This document shows positions 33,901 through 45,843 of a stretch of 64,000 nucleotides of DNA, piece by piece; the stretch's first letter is position 1; every line of letters starts with the position of its first letter. The position numbers and the translations under genes were made by a program. This DNA comes from Pomphorhynchus laevis (Eukaryota; Acanthocephala; Palaeacanthocephala; Echinorhynchida; Pomphorhynchidae). Location of the stretch: NCBI GenBank assembly GCA_012934845.2, contig WNNJ02003857.1, positions 16,735 to 80,734 on the forward strand, in the 5' to 3' direction. The notes beneath the pieces are model-generated. The model ran no database searches and had not been told where the DNA came from. It saw nothing but the letters and a program-made list of their open reading frames with translations.

Positions 33901-34210
33901 CGCCATTGTTCTCAGAATTTTAAAAAGCAAACTTAAGAATTTAGTTTGTTTTTCAAAATTCCTCACGATGATGAGGAATTTTGATAGCTATCGAGAAATA
34001 TCAAGTTTTTAAAAATCCAAGTCCTATTCTCCGTTCCGTTAAAACTTCATTAGTGGTATTGTTTGACTAACTATGCCCTGAACATACTTTCTAATTTCTA
34101 CAAAATTATAAGGTGCATCGTGATGATCTAATAGGTGACCTATTGTATATGATTTGTACAAATCTTGATATTCTATTATTAAGTTGAAAATGAAAAAGAA
34201 AGATGTATAT
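30983..34210. other. AT-rich intergenic with hairpins
   Basis: No gene is supported. A 31870-31930 hairpin pairs GTGCTTACTGTTCAA with TTGAACAGTAAGCAC, with related short inverted pieces of TGAAAATTGTTGTACAA at 31930-32000. The 32919-33161 ORF is unrecognised. A hairpin at 33930-33980 pairs TCAAAATTCCTCA with TGAGGAATTTTGA. Confidence 0.45.
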
Positions 34211-34222
34211 AACACACTAGGC

Positions 34223-34229
<7 letters not shown>

Positions 34230-34282
<53 letters not shown>
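34230..34282. repeat. (TA)n microsatellite
   Basis: About 26 uninterrupted TA dinucleotides. Confidence 0.97.
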
Positions 34283-34286
<4 letters not shown>

Positions 34287-34392
34287 ATAAAATATAAATT
34301 ATGTGCTATTTAAGGCTATGACTTCTTAATCTATAAGCTTATAATAACAATTAAATGTTCATAAAGCACGAGATTATAATCTTATCGCCGAA

Positions 34393-34620
34393 TAGCCTGA
34401 TATAAATCAGATAACTGAGTTTACGTATTTTATAGTGTATATAAATAAATAAAAATAAATAATAAATAATTATATAATAGTTTATAAAATTTATATTTAT
34501 ATCAAGTTAAAATTTAAAATAAAAGTCAATATTTTAAAATGAATTGACTAATAAATAACATACGATGTATAAGAATAAGGGTTAGAGGTCATCATGAGGA
34601 ACTGTTATGTTAATCATTAA
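34393..34620 (+). repeat. R1 AT-rich dispersed repeat
   Basis: The start signature is TCAGATAACTGAGTTTACGTA and the end signature is GAATAAGGGTTAGAGGTCATC followed by GAGGAACTGTTATG. An A/T-rich middle and CATACGATGTATAAG precede the end. Similar copies lie at 42425-42700, 49296-49525 and 60511-60785 on the plus strand and at 4405-4600 on the minus strand; partial starts occur at 24845 and 28524. No ORF; nature unknown (LTR-derived or other non-autonomous element). Confidence 0.75.
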
Positions 34621-35254
34621 TATTAATTCAAACTTTGCGTCATTTTCGCGGAAATTTGGAAGTAGTAATAGAATCCTAACTAAAGTGATTACAAGACAAT
34701 ATGGAAGCACCACAATATCGCCGATAAATTAGAAAAAAAAACATCAATCGAATATGTGAAGCGAAAAGCTAAACTGAGTAGACGTCGAGAAGTAGTAACT
34801 TGAATAATTCAAATAAATTATTAGGTAACTCTAAAATTCTAAGAGTAAATGCAAAACGTGATTTGCATTTACTACAGAAACATACATTTAGATACTACTG
34901 TATTAAGAACATTTACATGACCAAATAGTATTGGCAACTAGTTAAATGGCAACACAATAGAGCATTATGTAAGACATATGTTCATACTTGATCTACTTAA
35001 ATAAGTATAAAACGCTTTCGTAAAGAATGTATTAAAGGCGCTACATGTAAAATATACATTATCCGTGCAGGTATTCATAAAGAATCTATTTTACATGCTG
35101 ATTATATTATGAACATTTAAACACAGTAAAATCATAATAATAAAGATTTTCTTAAATACAACAAAAATCGAGGAGAAACATGCAAAACAGAAAAACAGTC
35201 ACAAAAAACATAGTTAGTCAATTCAATCAGTCATTTACTTCCGACTTCAACTTC
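34621..35254. other. AT-rich spacer
   Basis: No gene or repeat partner was seen. A short inverted repeat around AGAGTAAATGCAAA lies at 34840-34875. Confidence 0.4.
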
Positions 35255-36331
35255 TAAACTACGGCCACAGATCCAGGGGATCTGAGCCCCAACCGATGCA
35301 ACACGCCGCTTTCCGACTGAACCACCCGGGGTCTCTCACCCCCCCCCCGAAGAATTCAATCGGCATTAACTATGCTTGGTAAACGAGAGACGATGAGCTT
35401 AATAAATCTTAGCATTTGCTCTGGGGGACGTCCTTATGATAAGAAGACTAATCCCGCGATAGCCCAAGTGCCCCAAAGGCGCACCTGGATTTTCCCTTTC
35501 AATTTCAGATGCTGAGCCCGTTTCAGGGCCCACCTAGCTTTCTTCAGGATACGTTTGAGTCTATCCAGGTCAGCTTTCGCCGACCAGTTCACCGTAACGG
35601 TGAACCCCAGGTATTTTACTCGACTTGTGAAGATAGGGAGGGGTTGATTAATCAAAATGGAGGAGAGCGCAGAGAGTGCTAATCTCTTAAGTTTCTGCTT
35701 TGTTGCAGGGGTGCCATGAAAGACAACCGCCTGCGATTTGGCGGAGTTTAAAATAAGGTTGATATGGGTAACTGATCTTTTAATCTTCAAAAGAAACAAC
35801 TGATGTCAGAGACTACGTATTTACACCTGTGTCCAGTGAACAGGGCTGTGGTGTAATCAGCGTAGACCACTAGACGTTGTTCGCGTTTAAATATTTTGAA
35901 GAGCTCAATGGAGGCAGCAAGAAACAAGATTGGAGAAAGTAAGGATCCTTGAGGTACACCCGTAATAGGGTAGAACTGATGCGCATCAAAGTCGTCCTGA
36001 TGGTAAAATCGCTTGGTATACAGCCACAACTAAACGATGGCTATTATCCAGACAAAAACTGCTCCACCTCACCAACTGCTGAATGGACCGAGCGACCTTT
36101 GACGAACCCATGAAAACCTGGAGGGATCAAATTACGCCTACTTAAATAGTCGCGGATTTTACGCACAAGCGCTTTTTCGTAAATCGACACGAGGGCATTT
36201 TGAATCGAAATGGGTCGTAGATCTTTAGGGCATGAGCAGGATTTTTTCTTAGAAATAAAAACACTCTTACTAATACAGTAAAATCGATTCGACATATGTA
36301 GTGTTTTAAACCAATTTTTGTGGCATTGCAA
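35255..36331 (-). mobile_element. LINE-A copy, 5'-truncated with internal deletion
   Basis: From 36331 downward: KKSCSCPKDLRPISIQNALV, then IRDYLSRRNLIPPGFHGFVK and EVEQFLSG. The RT motif A part (FLDFSAAFDR in the copy at 15195) is deleted near 36030. Then GVPQGSLLSPIL, VVYADYTTALF (the second Asp of YADD is Tyr), LILNSAKSQ, VKYLGFTV and the 3' UTR with the tRNA-like block (35268-35352). At least three frame changes are present. Not functional. Confidence 0.9.
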
Positions 36332-36667
36332 TTAGGATTTCTAGAATGCGCTTTGTTCCAACGTTGCTAAATTGTGCCATGTAATGCTTTGACCTACATA
36401 TTATCACATTTGAGCATTTTTAAGAAAGTTATTTTTCTTACTATCCTTAAGAAAACGTTAATATCAACCATTAAAGGAAAACAGATATAAAGGTGTCAAC
36501 TATTAAAGGAAAATTAAATTGACTGACGTGCTCGAACTCAAAGAACAATAAAATACTATGTACATTTGCACTGATTGTTGATAAAGACATCAAGGTAACA
36601 CCATATCGAACTAATTGTTTGAAAATATTTACAAAATGCTTTTTGTTTAAAGAATCTAAATGACTTT
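36332..36667. other. spacer
   Basis: No feature was recognised between the truncated LINE-A and the palindromic repeat. Confidence 0.4.
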
Positions 36668-36862
36668 AAATAGTTGATAATATGATCCATTATTGATAAA
36701 GAATTATTGGAGCTGGATCAAAGAAAAGAAGACTTTTTTATTTGATATTTCTCTAACCTCTGCTAGCATCTTCAGAAAAATACTCCTGACGATGCTAAGA
36801 GGGTTTAGCAAAATATCTTATAAAAAATTTTCCTCTTTTCTTTGATCCACCTCCAATAATTT
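36668..36862. repeat. palindromic hammerhead-like repeat
   Basis: The outer arms carry GATAATATGATCCATTATTG and GGAGCTGGATCAAAG on the left and GATCCACCTCCAATAATT on the right. The inner right arm (36786-36817) reads CTGACGA, a stem TGCTAA..TTTAGC, then AAAATATC. The inner left arm (36744-36775) is its inverted counterpart on the minus strand. Confidence 0.75.
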
Positions 36863-37554
36863 TTAATCTACATAATTAGTGTTTTACTTGCGGCAATATC
36901 TTTATGGATGTTCCATCGAACCCATAATGTATATTTTCTTCAAATAAATTAGCCATAAAATTCAAACAACTTTAATATAGCCAAAATATATTGCATTCAT
37001 AGTGATTACAAGTTATCAGACTACTCCATGAAATGCTTAAGCATTGATCAAGTTGTCAATATATTCGTAGATACTTTTCATTCACGCATATTAAATATTA
37101 ATATCATCGTTTAAGCATTGAGAAGAATAGAAAAAGGAAATTATTTTTCACAAATTTTCAACTATTGCAATAATCCCTTTCAAATGTCATTTCGAAGAAC
37201 ACATCGAGCGTATTAATATCATCGATGGTTAATTTCCGTCGTGTAATGATACTTAATTATAAAATGTTGCTAATAAATTTCGCTTTTTTAATTTTTACGT
37301 TTGAGGTACCATTAAAAATTAGACATATTTGTATAAAGGGCATTCTAAAATAATCATAGTAAATATAGATTCATGTATACAAATGCTTGATTCAATATTA
37401 TATGTACTTTCAGATTGAAGTATTATCGGTTTCTTGAAAAGGTGAAAAGCGAAACAAGTAAAAAAAGTTTTTTTCTTTTCCTACCAGTTTAATCCAAAAT
37501 TATATATAAGTTATAATTAGTATATTAAATTAATATGTTAATAAATTATGTATA
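36863..37554. other. AT-rich spacer
   Basis: No feature was recognised. Confidence 0.4.
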
Positions 37555-37800
37555 TAACTATTAGAACCGGTAAAAAGGAAATTTATTTTCTTATCGAAGT
37601 TTGGGCGTATCGTTGTCAAGAATTGCTATTTCAAAATTGTGCGTTTAAGCTGTTGTGAAATTTGTTTAACATTTTTGTACAAAAAATTAACAGCTTAAAC
37701 GAACAATTTTGTGAACAGCAAATCTTGATAACGATAAGTCGAAACGTCAATAAGAAAATGAATTACATTTTTTACCGGCTCTAATAGTTTATCAGATATT
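37555..37800. repeat. foldback repeat with Penelope-type terminal motif
   Basis: The outer ends TATTAGAACCGGTAAAAAGG and the complement of TTTTTACCGGCTCTAATAG mark an inverted repeat. The inner arms carry GTTTAAGCTGTT against AACAGCTTAAAC. The right arm includes GATAACGATAAGTCGAAACG followed by TCAATAAGAAAATG, similar to the GAAACGTCAATAA ends of Penelope-like elements. Confidence 0.65.
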
Positions 37801-37819
37801 TGGAAGAGTTTGTAAGAAA

Positions 37820-37925
37820 CCTCGGTATTACATTGAGCGAAATATCAAATAAAAGAATTTTTAATTTTTTGATCCAGCTTTAATAATTCTTTATCAATAA
37901 TGGATCATATTATCAACTATTTACA
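37820..37925 (+). repeat. right half of the palindromic hammerhead-like repeat
   Basis: GAGCGAAATATCAAATAAAA, then TTTGATCCAGCTTTAATAAT and AATGGATCATATTATCAACT match the right outer arm of the family at 55932-56155. The CTGANGA part is not preserved. Confidence 0.6.
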
Positions 37926-39175
37926 ACTATTGAAATTGTTTATTATACGATAGTATCATACGATCATTTTCCAGGTATGCTCTGTTCAAGTTTAAGGCTG
38001 ATCATTAATAACTATCTTAAATGCATTAAGGAACGAATAGAATGTTAAAAATTATGCTTAAAATTGTTTCTATAATAATAGCAAATTATTATAATTAAGT
38101 TATTATAATTAAATTTAAAGTATTATTGCAAACTTGCTGAATACTTAGAAAATTAATGATCTCCAGCACAAGGTAAATATCATTTCCTTAAACGGTGATA
38201 TTATACGGAGCATAGAATAAAAGTAAACTCCACATAGTCTTCGCTTAGAAAACATAGTATATCCTACTAATTTACACAAAATGGTGTTATTAATATTAAA
38301 TGATGTCACAATTTATGGTGATAGTTTCTAAGCTTACATCACAATAAGTTTTCAAAAGGCTGATGTTATCAGATCGCTACAAACCACCGCCGTTTGATCA
38401 GAAACAAAGAAGGAAAAGCAAGCATATAAATACCGTGTAATAATTAATTTTAATTTGAAATAGAGAAGATAACGCACTTTTTTGCTTTAAATTGTTTTGT
38501 AAGAAAATCATTAGCAAAACGATAAAAAAAAGGTTTTGTGATTTTCTGAAACGACTGCTAGAATAGGCTTTAAAAATGATTACTAGAATAGGCAAATCAG
38601 CAGAGAACAAGGAAGTGATCATACGATGATGAACAGCATCCTTGTCAAAATTGACTTACAAAATTTGTGTATTTAAATGAACAAAAACTCTGCACATTGC
38701 AGTCACTACCAACAGCAGCATTGGCAATATCACATATATACACTTATATTTTTAGTTGCACAAGCATTCTACATAGTCAACACCAGCAGCAAGCAACAGC
38801 AGTTGTATCATCAATATCAGAGTTAGTTCAATTTAAGAAAACTGCATTGAGGAGAGCAGAGACAGTAATTAAAATATAGGGTTTGAATATATTATGTTTT
38901 TTGTTGTTTAAATGTCTAATTTGTAAGGGACAGACTAATATCACTCGTGGTAGCAAGAATATTTTGGTGATTTTACGATTTATAAATATGAAGTGTATTC
39001 ATATTCTATATTTATAGAATATGAATTAATATGAATTAATTTCATGACTCATATTAAAGAAGCGTTAGAAAAATTAATTAATCTCATATTTATAAAAAGA
39101 TATACAAATGTTTCAATAACTATAACGTCTATCTAAACAAAAATTAAAACATCAAATAAATATAAATATAAAGAT
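37926..39175. other. AT-rich intergenic
   Basis: No supported gene. The ORF at 38667-38879 is not recognisable. Confidence 0.4.
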
Positions 39176-39513
39176 AATATTATAAAAATAGTAAATATAA
39201 TATTCACTTTTATCTTTATAAATATAAAGATAAAATTGAATTAATAGGATCCTTAAATATTTTGATAAATCAAAATTATTTAAAAGTAGGGACATCTATA
39301 TTTAGACGAGTAAAAGGTGTTCCAATGGGTGGTAATAGTAGCCCAATTATAGCTGACTTATTTTTAAGCTTTATAGAATATGAATTTGTTCATAACTGTG
39401 TAAAAACTAAATCTAAACAATATAAATATATGAAATATATGTTTCGATACATTGATGATATATGTGTATTTAATTCTAATAATTTTTATTCAATAAGCGA
39501 ACAAATTTATTAA
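39176..39513 (+). mobile_element. reverse transcriptase fragment, Penelope-like or related
   Basis: The ORF at 39262-39513 encodes 83 residues: FRRVKGVPMGGNSSPIIADL (motif B region), FLSFIEYEFVHN, then YMFRYIDDICVFN with the RT catalytic YIDD box. The spacing of motif B and YIDD and the GxPMGxxxSPxxADLxL form fit RTs of the Penelope group or close relatives. Both diagnostic motifs are intact but the fragment has no palm beginning and no thumb. Upstream sequence is AT-rich. Distinct from the Penelope-like copy at 10500-12090. Confidence 0.6.
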
Positions 39514-39980
39514 GTTAGCCTCATTTTTAAAGAAACCAACAAAATATCATTAAAAATAAATTTAAACTGTTGAGCAGAAAATGTTTTGGATGGATAATAA
39601 ATACTATAATTTGTATTATAATAAGATACACTAGATAATCAAATTTCATCAGAGGAAATACGTGATTTGCATGTATTTGGCTCCGCTGCTATGTTGTGTC
39701 GAGGAATAAGGGCCGAAACCTGATAGTTTAGCAGTTCCTTCTGATGATCTATTGTAATAAACAGATCATGTGTTCTGACGCTTATTATGCTTAGTAAGTA
39801 ATCACGAGACAATATCGTGATTAAAAACAGCATAATCACGTGAAAATCATAAATGTCTTTTAGCTATATATTTTTTGAACTTGTACTGAATCTGTACTTG
39901 ATGTAGACGCGTTTTGTTTGGTTAACGAAATATACTTTCGTGCCTTCGACACAGTTGTCATTATTTTGGCCTAGTTGTTA
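39514..39980 (-). repeat. extended R1-type repeat (minus)
   Basis: On the minus strand, 39755-39641 reads GATCATCAGAAGGAACTG, TATCAGGTTTCGGCCCTTAT and TCCTCGACACAACATAGCAG. This matches 60750-60860 (ATCAGGTTTCAGGTCC, TCCTCGACCCGACATAGCAG). It is therefore the 3' extension of the R1 family. A short direct echo, ATCACGAGACAA..GTGATTA, occurs here (39800) and at 42392. The rest has no feature. Confidence 0.6.
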
Positions 39981-39984
39981 TAGA

Positions 39985-42410
39985 TAAATATATTTAAGCA
40001 ACTTTGCCAAATATTTCCCAGTGTGGAGCGTGCATTATGTCAGGAGAAATGCTGCATCGACCGGAATTCGCAAACAGCAGAAAGAGACTGTACTAGAAGA
40101 GAACTTTTGACAATTTCATGGAGCCTCGCGATGATCGAGCTTTAAGCAAATTAAAATATTAAATCAGATTCATCAGTCCGACAATACATGAAATAATTAC
40201 GGATCAAACGGACTATGATTCCAAAGTTAGAATCCTTAACAAGCTATTCTTCAAAATGACCAGCGCTACATTTGTACGGTACACACTTTCGACTCGTCAG
40301 CAATACACGTCATAATCTAACAATAAATTCGTCCAGAATCTATATTAAATAAACTTCAGTGGCAAACTAACTAATTTTACCGGTGAGGAGTATGGAGTGG
40401 AATTTGTCAGGGATGCATTTATGAACGGAATCATACCAACCCTCATTAGACAACGAATAATGGGAATCAGCCTACAAGTCTTAATCAAGATGTAGACATT
40501 GCTAAATCACTCGAAACGACGCTAAGAGGCGTCGGACAATATAATCGCCAAAGCTTTGACACCGTTGCAGCGATTAGTCTCTCTCTTGAGGAACTGACGA
40601 AGTATCTGAATGGGAGAACAAAGAGCAATCAGCGGCGGTAACTACTAAAAATGGTTTCGCGGGGGAAGGTTCACCTTTGATCAAAATCTGCCGATCTCTA
40701 AACAAGCAAGTCTCCACAGCCGCCAGATCGTGCACTGTCAGGGTAGAAGTTTTCAATCCGCTCACTTCAAAGCTTAAAAGTATTAGCTACCGACTATTCA
40801 ACATGATCTGATAAGTAAAACTGGTGTATTGACAGCTAGCATTGATTCTGGAAGTTCGCATAGTCTCATATATGATAATGTTGCACACACCTAAGTTTAA
40901 GTATACAGACGATTTACATGTATGCCAGTTTAGAGCCCTCTTCGCATTGTCAGCGTATTGTTGGCACCTGTCGTGCTAACATTTTGGTCAACATCAACTC
41001 TATAAAGTTGTAGCCATCAGCGTACTCGGAAATATGTTTTCCGATGTAATTATGGATCTTGACTTCCAAAAACGACAAGGCTGTGTAAAATTCATATATG
41101 GTGGTTCAGAAGAACTATGCGTTCATCCTGAAAAGAAACAGTACAATGTAATCAAATCAAACATGCTAGATACTGTGCTGTTAGACAGTGTTTTCAATTA
41201 ATTAAGCATGTCGCAACAAAGTCAAAAATCTTCGAAAAGAATGATTGCAAATTCATAGAAGCTTAAGTCAATTATCTACTGTACGATGACATCATAGAAA
41301 AATTTAAATGTCCATAGAAGGCTCAAATTATGATTGTTGAAAACGAATTAAAAGACGTGGAGAATGTGTGTAGGATATTCTCAAACGATCAAGCGTTTCA
41401 CTTTATTAAATGCCCATCCACTTCCAAACATGCACCAGTTGATCAACCGAATTGCCCAATATCGAATATTTTCAACGTTTAATTTGAAGAGTACCAATTA
41501 TCATATCGATATACTTAAAGCGACATTATACTACATTTGAAACCGATGGGATATTATACCAATACTCGAGGATTATATTTGGCGTGACAAATAGAGTACC
41601 AGTATTTCAATGATATAACGACAATATGGTCCAATAGTATGGTCTAAAGCGTGCATTCCCGTATCTGAATAATGGCATGATAGTTGGAAACAATAAAAAA
41701 CAATCAGAAATTTATGTCGATTGCCCACAGAAAGAATCTAACACTGAATGACGTGAAATCTATAAGCTACTAAATTAACTTACTCGGTTACAGCGTATGT
41801 AATTGTCATTATAAATATCTCTTGATCCTGAGCGGCTAAAACAATTGTTACATATGGCATCCATTCCAAACCAGTCAACCTTAAGCGCATATTTAGAATG
41901 TTTTTAATAAATACGGAAGCATTTAAGCACATAAGACGTTCGTCTTATGGTTATTCACGGTCTTCGTAGTTGTTAATTCCTGGTCGAGTACTGTTATGTA
42001 AGCACGACAGGAGTAAATACGATTATGTGGTAGATGAGGTTGAACTTTTGATGTAAATCATAATTACTCATATGTAAAATACAGTAATGATGTACCTAGC
42101 TACAAAGATGCAGCAACAGTACCGATAGTTTGGAAATGTATCATGCACGAGACTACGAAACTACATTTCCGACACAAGTATCATAATCGGGAGACGATAT
42201 AATGCTACAATACGAAATCGCAACATCTAAAGGTAAAAACAAATAGCAGAGTTCGCGAATAAAAAGCCAACGATCCTGATAAGGCCCGCTTACGTAGATC
42301 TACGAGAATGCCAGAAATGTATGGCCAGCATTTTAAGGAAGAATGTAGTGAACAAGTCCTGTGATTTGACAATTGTGCTACAGTATGAAATCACGAGACA
42401 AATTTGTGAT
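39985..42410 (+). mobile_element. Ty3/gypsy fossil, heavily decayed
   Basis: Very broken remnant with gag-like, protease-like and RT-like stretches in plus-strand order. The protease-like part is near 40840 (a D-S-G-S motif), an inter-domain block lies near 41020-41200, and RT-like pieces lie near 41390-41650. There are dozens of breaks and no long frame, so it is an old copy. Boundaries are approximate; R1-type repeats lie on both sides. Confidence 0.5.
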
Positions 42411-42424
42411 TACAAGTGTCTAAC

Positions 42425-42700
42425 CATATCATATCAGCTAACTGAGTCTACGTATTTTATATTATTAATAAATTAAAAATAATGTTAAATAAAAGTTAAA
42501 AAATTAAAAAAAAGATTTAGAAATACTTAACAATTGTCATTTAAGATGCTATATAATTTATATCGAGTTGAAATTAAAAATTAAAAATAAAAGTCAACTT
42601 TTATGAATAGACTATTAATACAATAGAATGTTATGTATTAACATAACATACAATGTATTAGAATAAGAATGAGAGGTTATCCTGAGTAACTTCTCTGATA
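42425..42700 (+). repeat. R1 AT-rich dispersed repeat
   Basis: The start CAGCTAACTGAGTCTACGTA and the end GAATAAGAATGAGAGGTTAT match the family. The middle contains a duplicated AACATA..CATACAATGTATTAG stretch. Confidence 0.7.
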
Positions 42701-42959
42701 AAATTTGATTATATAGTGTATCTTATTCTTCTTATTTTAACAATAAAGCATATGATATATTCATCCATTAAAATGTTTTGCTTGAGAGTTTAAATTTATT
42801 TTTAATAATATTGTGTTAATTTATATATTTTACTATTTTTGTTTGATTGCATTTTTATAGCATCCTACTTATATATAGTTTAGATAACTTATTCAAATTA
42901 GCTAAGGGATCCTTTCACGGATACTTGTATATAATCTTGGTATATAATACTTTTATATA
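42701..42959. other. AT-rich spacer
   Basis: No feature was recognised. Confidence 0.35.
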
Positions 42960-43790
42960 ATCTTCATCCTGTCTGATGAAGATATATAGAATGCTGCCTG
43001 GTGGAAGTTCCACGCAATATCTACAATTCATAAAACACAAGTTATCAATTCATAATAAATTCATAATGAAAATTATATTCAGAAAGCAAGGCAAAGCAGT
43101 GGTCGATGTGCACAGATCTACCACCTGTGTTAGGGCAGGTGGTAGATGTGCTCACTGTTTAAGTGGCGATCTGCCATCAACTGCCCAATCCAATATAACT
43201 CCCGCTCTTTACGTTTCGCTGTATCCAAAATGTTGGATTCTAATATCGTTGTACGCATCTGATAGTTAGTGTTCTCAATGCAATGCATCGCTGCCCCATC
43301 ATTCTTAGGCCTATTATGTGATATATCGCATCGTCTTGTGAGGGCGCGAATATTCATCTGACCACTAGTTTAACCCACGTACATATACGAACAGGCTTCA
43401 CACATTGCGAGGTAAACAACGCCCTTGCTTTTGCAGCTATTCACACCGCGAATATGATATTTCGAATTTGTAATTGTGTGCAAAACGTGTCAGTGTCATT
43501 CATTTCGTTGCAGCATTTACATCGCTTATCCCCACATGGCCTGCTGCGGCCGTCCGCCAATTTTGTCCCAGGTTTCTTTATAAGGCTACCAATTGTGTTC
43601 TTACTGCGGAAAGCGATACGTGGCTGTTGAATCATTGATCGACAGTCGGCATCCACGGTGTTAATCGCAGCTACAAAGTCGCGTTGCAACTTGTCCAGCT
43701 TAGGGTGGTAGACAAATGTGTTATATTGGCAATTACCCGCTGGTTTCGGAGTTTTCGTTAGAAGTTATGTACGAGGACTGATGACTACGT
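42960..43790 (-). mobile_element. Penelope-like element C-terminal part with GIY-YIG
   Basis: Read on the minus strand from 43790: PKPAG.CQYNTFVYHPKLDK, then QRDFVAAINTVDADC, QPRIAFRSKNTIGSLIKKPG (the linker block typical of Penelope-like elements), RPCGDKRCKCC (cysteine cluster), then KSKGVVYLAMCEACSYMYVG (GIY-YIG motifs) and RKERELYWIGQL to 43130. One stop lies in the YVG-x-T region. The hairpin CTACCACCTG/CAGGTGGTAG at 43118-43145 lies at its end. The RT core is missing. Confidence 0.75.
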
Positions 43791-44034
43791 GTTTAATGCA
43801 AACGCCCTTATATCGGAATTAAGAAAAAGGGGATATCGACAGAATGTTCTTACTAAGCAAAATCAGATTGTTTTTAAGTTAAACAGAAACGACATTCTAA
43901 CGAAAACTCCAAAACCTGCGGGTGATTGCCAATATAACACATTTGTCTACCACCCTAAGCTGGACAAGTTGCAACGCGACTTTGTAATTACGATTAGATG
44001 TGAAAATGAATTCTATTTAATTAGAAATATTTGA
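43789..44034 (+). mobile_element. inverted copy of the Penelope-like linker block
   Basis: An 81-codon ORF includes ALISELRKRGYRQNVL and then PKPAGDCQYNTFVYHPKLDK. The latter is the same peptide block as on the opposite strand at 43760-43670. The two copies face each other across about 140 bases. Homology breaks off after QRDFV. Confidence 0.7.
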
Positions 44035-44263
44035 TCATTCAAGTCATGATAATTACTTGTAATAAAGTGTTTTCTCCTGCACATCTGCATTGATATCAGG
44101 AATACAATAGCAATTATATACGTAGTAGTAAAATCCTCGAGAATATAATTTTTGGAAAAAAAAAACGAAATCGGATTCCAATGCGCTATATGTCATCTAA
44201 CCAAGTTTTAAATAATCACAGGAGACTGCCTAAAAAGTTTATGCGTCCAGCTCATAATCCTAA
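44003..44263. repeat. 260-bp direct repeat, copy 1
   Basis: Matches 45844-46104 almost throughout: AATTCTATTTAATTAGAAAT, TTTTCTCCTGCACATCTGCA, AATCCTCGAGAAT, GAAATCGGATTCCAA and ATGTCATCTAACCAAGTTTT all recur in order. Identity is about 90% by eye. It starts inside the Penelope-like ORF at 43789-44034, so it may be the pseudo-LTR of that element. Confidence 0.75.
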
Positions 44264-45843
44264 AAATACAATTTACTAATGAACAGAACTGCGGTTGATT
44301 AATTTGCAGTAAAAAGAGCGTGAAAAAAATACAATCAATGTAAGTACGGTTGTCATTTATTAGTCTCGCATGTTGAAAAGATACAAAAATCACATACAGA
44401 AATGTGATTGATGGCCCAATGGAAATCATCATATACAATGAGTGTGACCAGATCATATTGCCAGTACAAAACTAGCATTTTTATAATAAAATCAAAGCAT
44501 ATGAGATTTAATCTGAAATGACAATCTTAAAATTTTACAAATCATTTCAAAAATCATCTTTTTGAATTAATCTAGCTCTGATTGATAAAATCTATAAAAA
44601 AAAACCATTTAAATGTCAAACTTCCAATATGTGCAAGCAATAGTACATCTACAGTGCATTTACACGAGATTGTTCACTTATTCTATTACATTTTTCTGGT
44701 ATTTATCAAATTGTAATTTAACATTTATGAATGAAATTAATACTTGCTTGTAATAAGTGTTTCGATTGCTAATTGAAAAAAAAACAAGTTATCTGATAAT
44801 AATCATTACTATTTGCTAATATATTTGCTATTTTGGACCATTCCCTCAATAAAATACACCATATTGAGTTCGACGATGTCAGAGTACTTGCAAAATAATC
44901 AAATAGCCATAGACGTTTAATACTTGAGTCAATGCGCACAATAGCATATGAGAAAGGGTTGATAATAATAAATCGAACTATGATTTTAGAATTCCCATCG
45001 ATAGTATGGACTAAGAAAAATTCTTTTTAATTTTTCGTATCCATGGGAGGATATAAGGCAATGTTTGTTCTTTTTGAAAATAAGTACTAGCTTGAAAAGG
45101 GTCACTGTATTCTTACCGAAACGTAATAATTTATATAAAAGAATTTCTCTCGTGTAGATAATTTATTATGCCTAAGCATAAGATTTGCTAATAATAATGA
45201 AAATAATATTTTTAATATTAATATTAAGTATTAATATTATAAATATTAATTAATAATATTAAATTAATATTTCAAATTTATTTGAAATTAATTTGAAATC
45301 AATACTAGCAAATAGCAATTTTGCATTTATAAGTGAAATTACTTCTTGCGAAATATTCATGGATATGCAATTTTTATTATTATAGCTATGATACAAACAA
45401 TCATTATTTGTAGTTGTTCATTAATATAATCAATTATTGATTTTATCACATGATGCACGATATTATGGTATTTCCATAAAATTATTGAAATAAAAAATAC
45501 GTGTATTTATATTTTGAATAATATAATCAAACCTATCCTGATTGGCCGACGTACGCATTAAATAAAGGTATATCTAAAAATTATGTTTACAGCTTAATAT
45601 TATATAATCAACTGTATCTTTACAAAGTCAATCTGGTTTCAATTTTTCACAATAAAAATAAATATTATGTCGAATAGAATCCAATCTCATATGTTAATTT
45701 AATTCAATATTTAGTACTAATTAACCAGTTATTGATAATTTTATCTAGACTTCGTTTTTATTTTTCAATAAAATTAAACTAGCAAAAATGTAAAAATGAA
45801 TTCGATTTAATTAGAAATATTTGATTAAACTAGCTAAGATGTA
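44264..45843. other. AT-rich spacer between the direct repeats
   Basis: No gene is supported. A Penelope-type ACCGAAACGTAATAATTTAT motif lies at 45117. The sequence AATGAATTCGATTTAATTAG is tandemly doubled at 45795 and 45847. Confidence 0.4.

Noticed and set aside
35434-36331. Minus-strand ORFs as separate genes
   Set aside because: They are frame-shifted parts of one 5'-truncated LINE-A copy.
43750-43800. Hammerhead core at CTGATGACTACGTG
   Set aside because: No GAAA follows at a suitable distance and no stem II could be formed.
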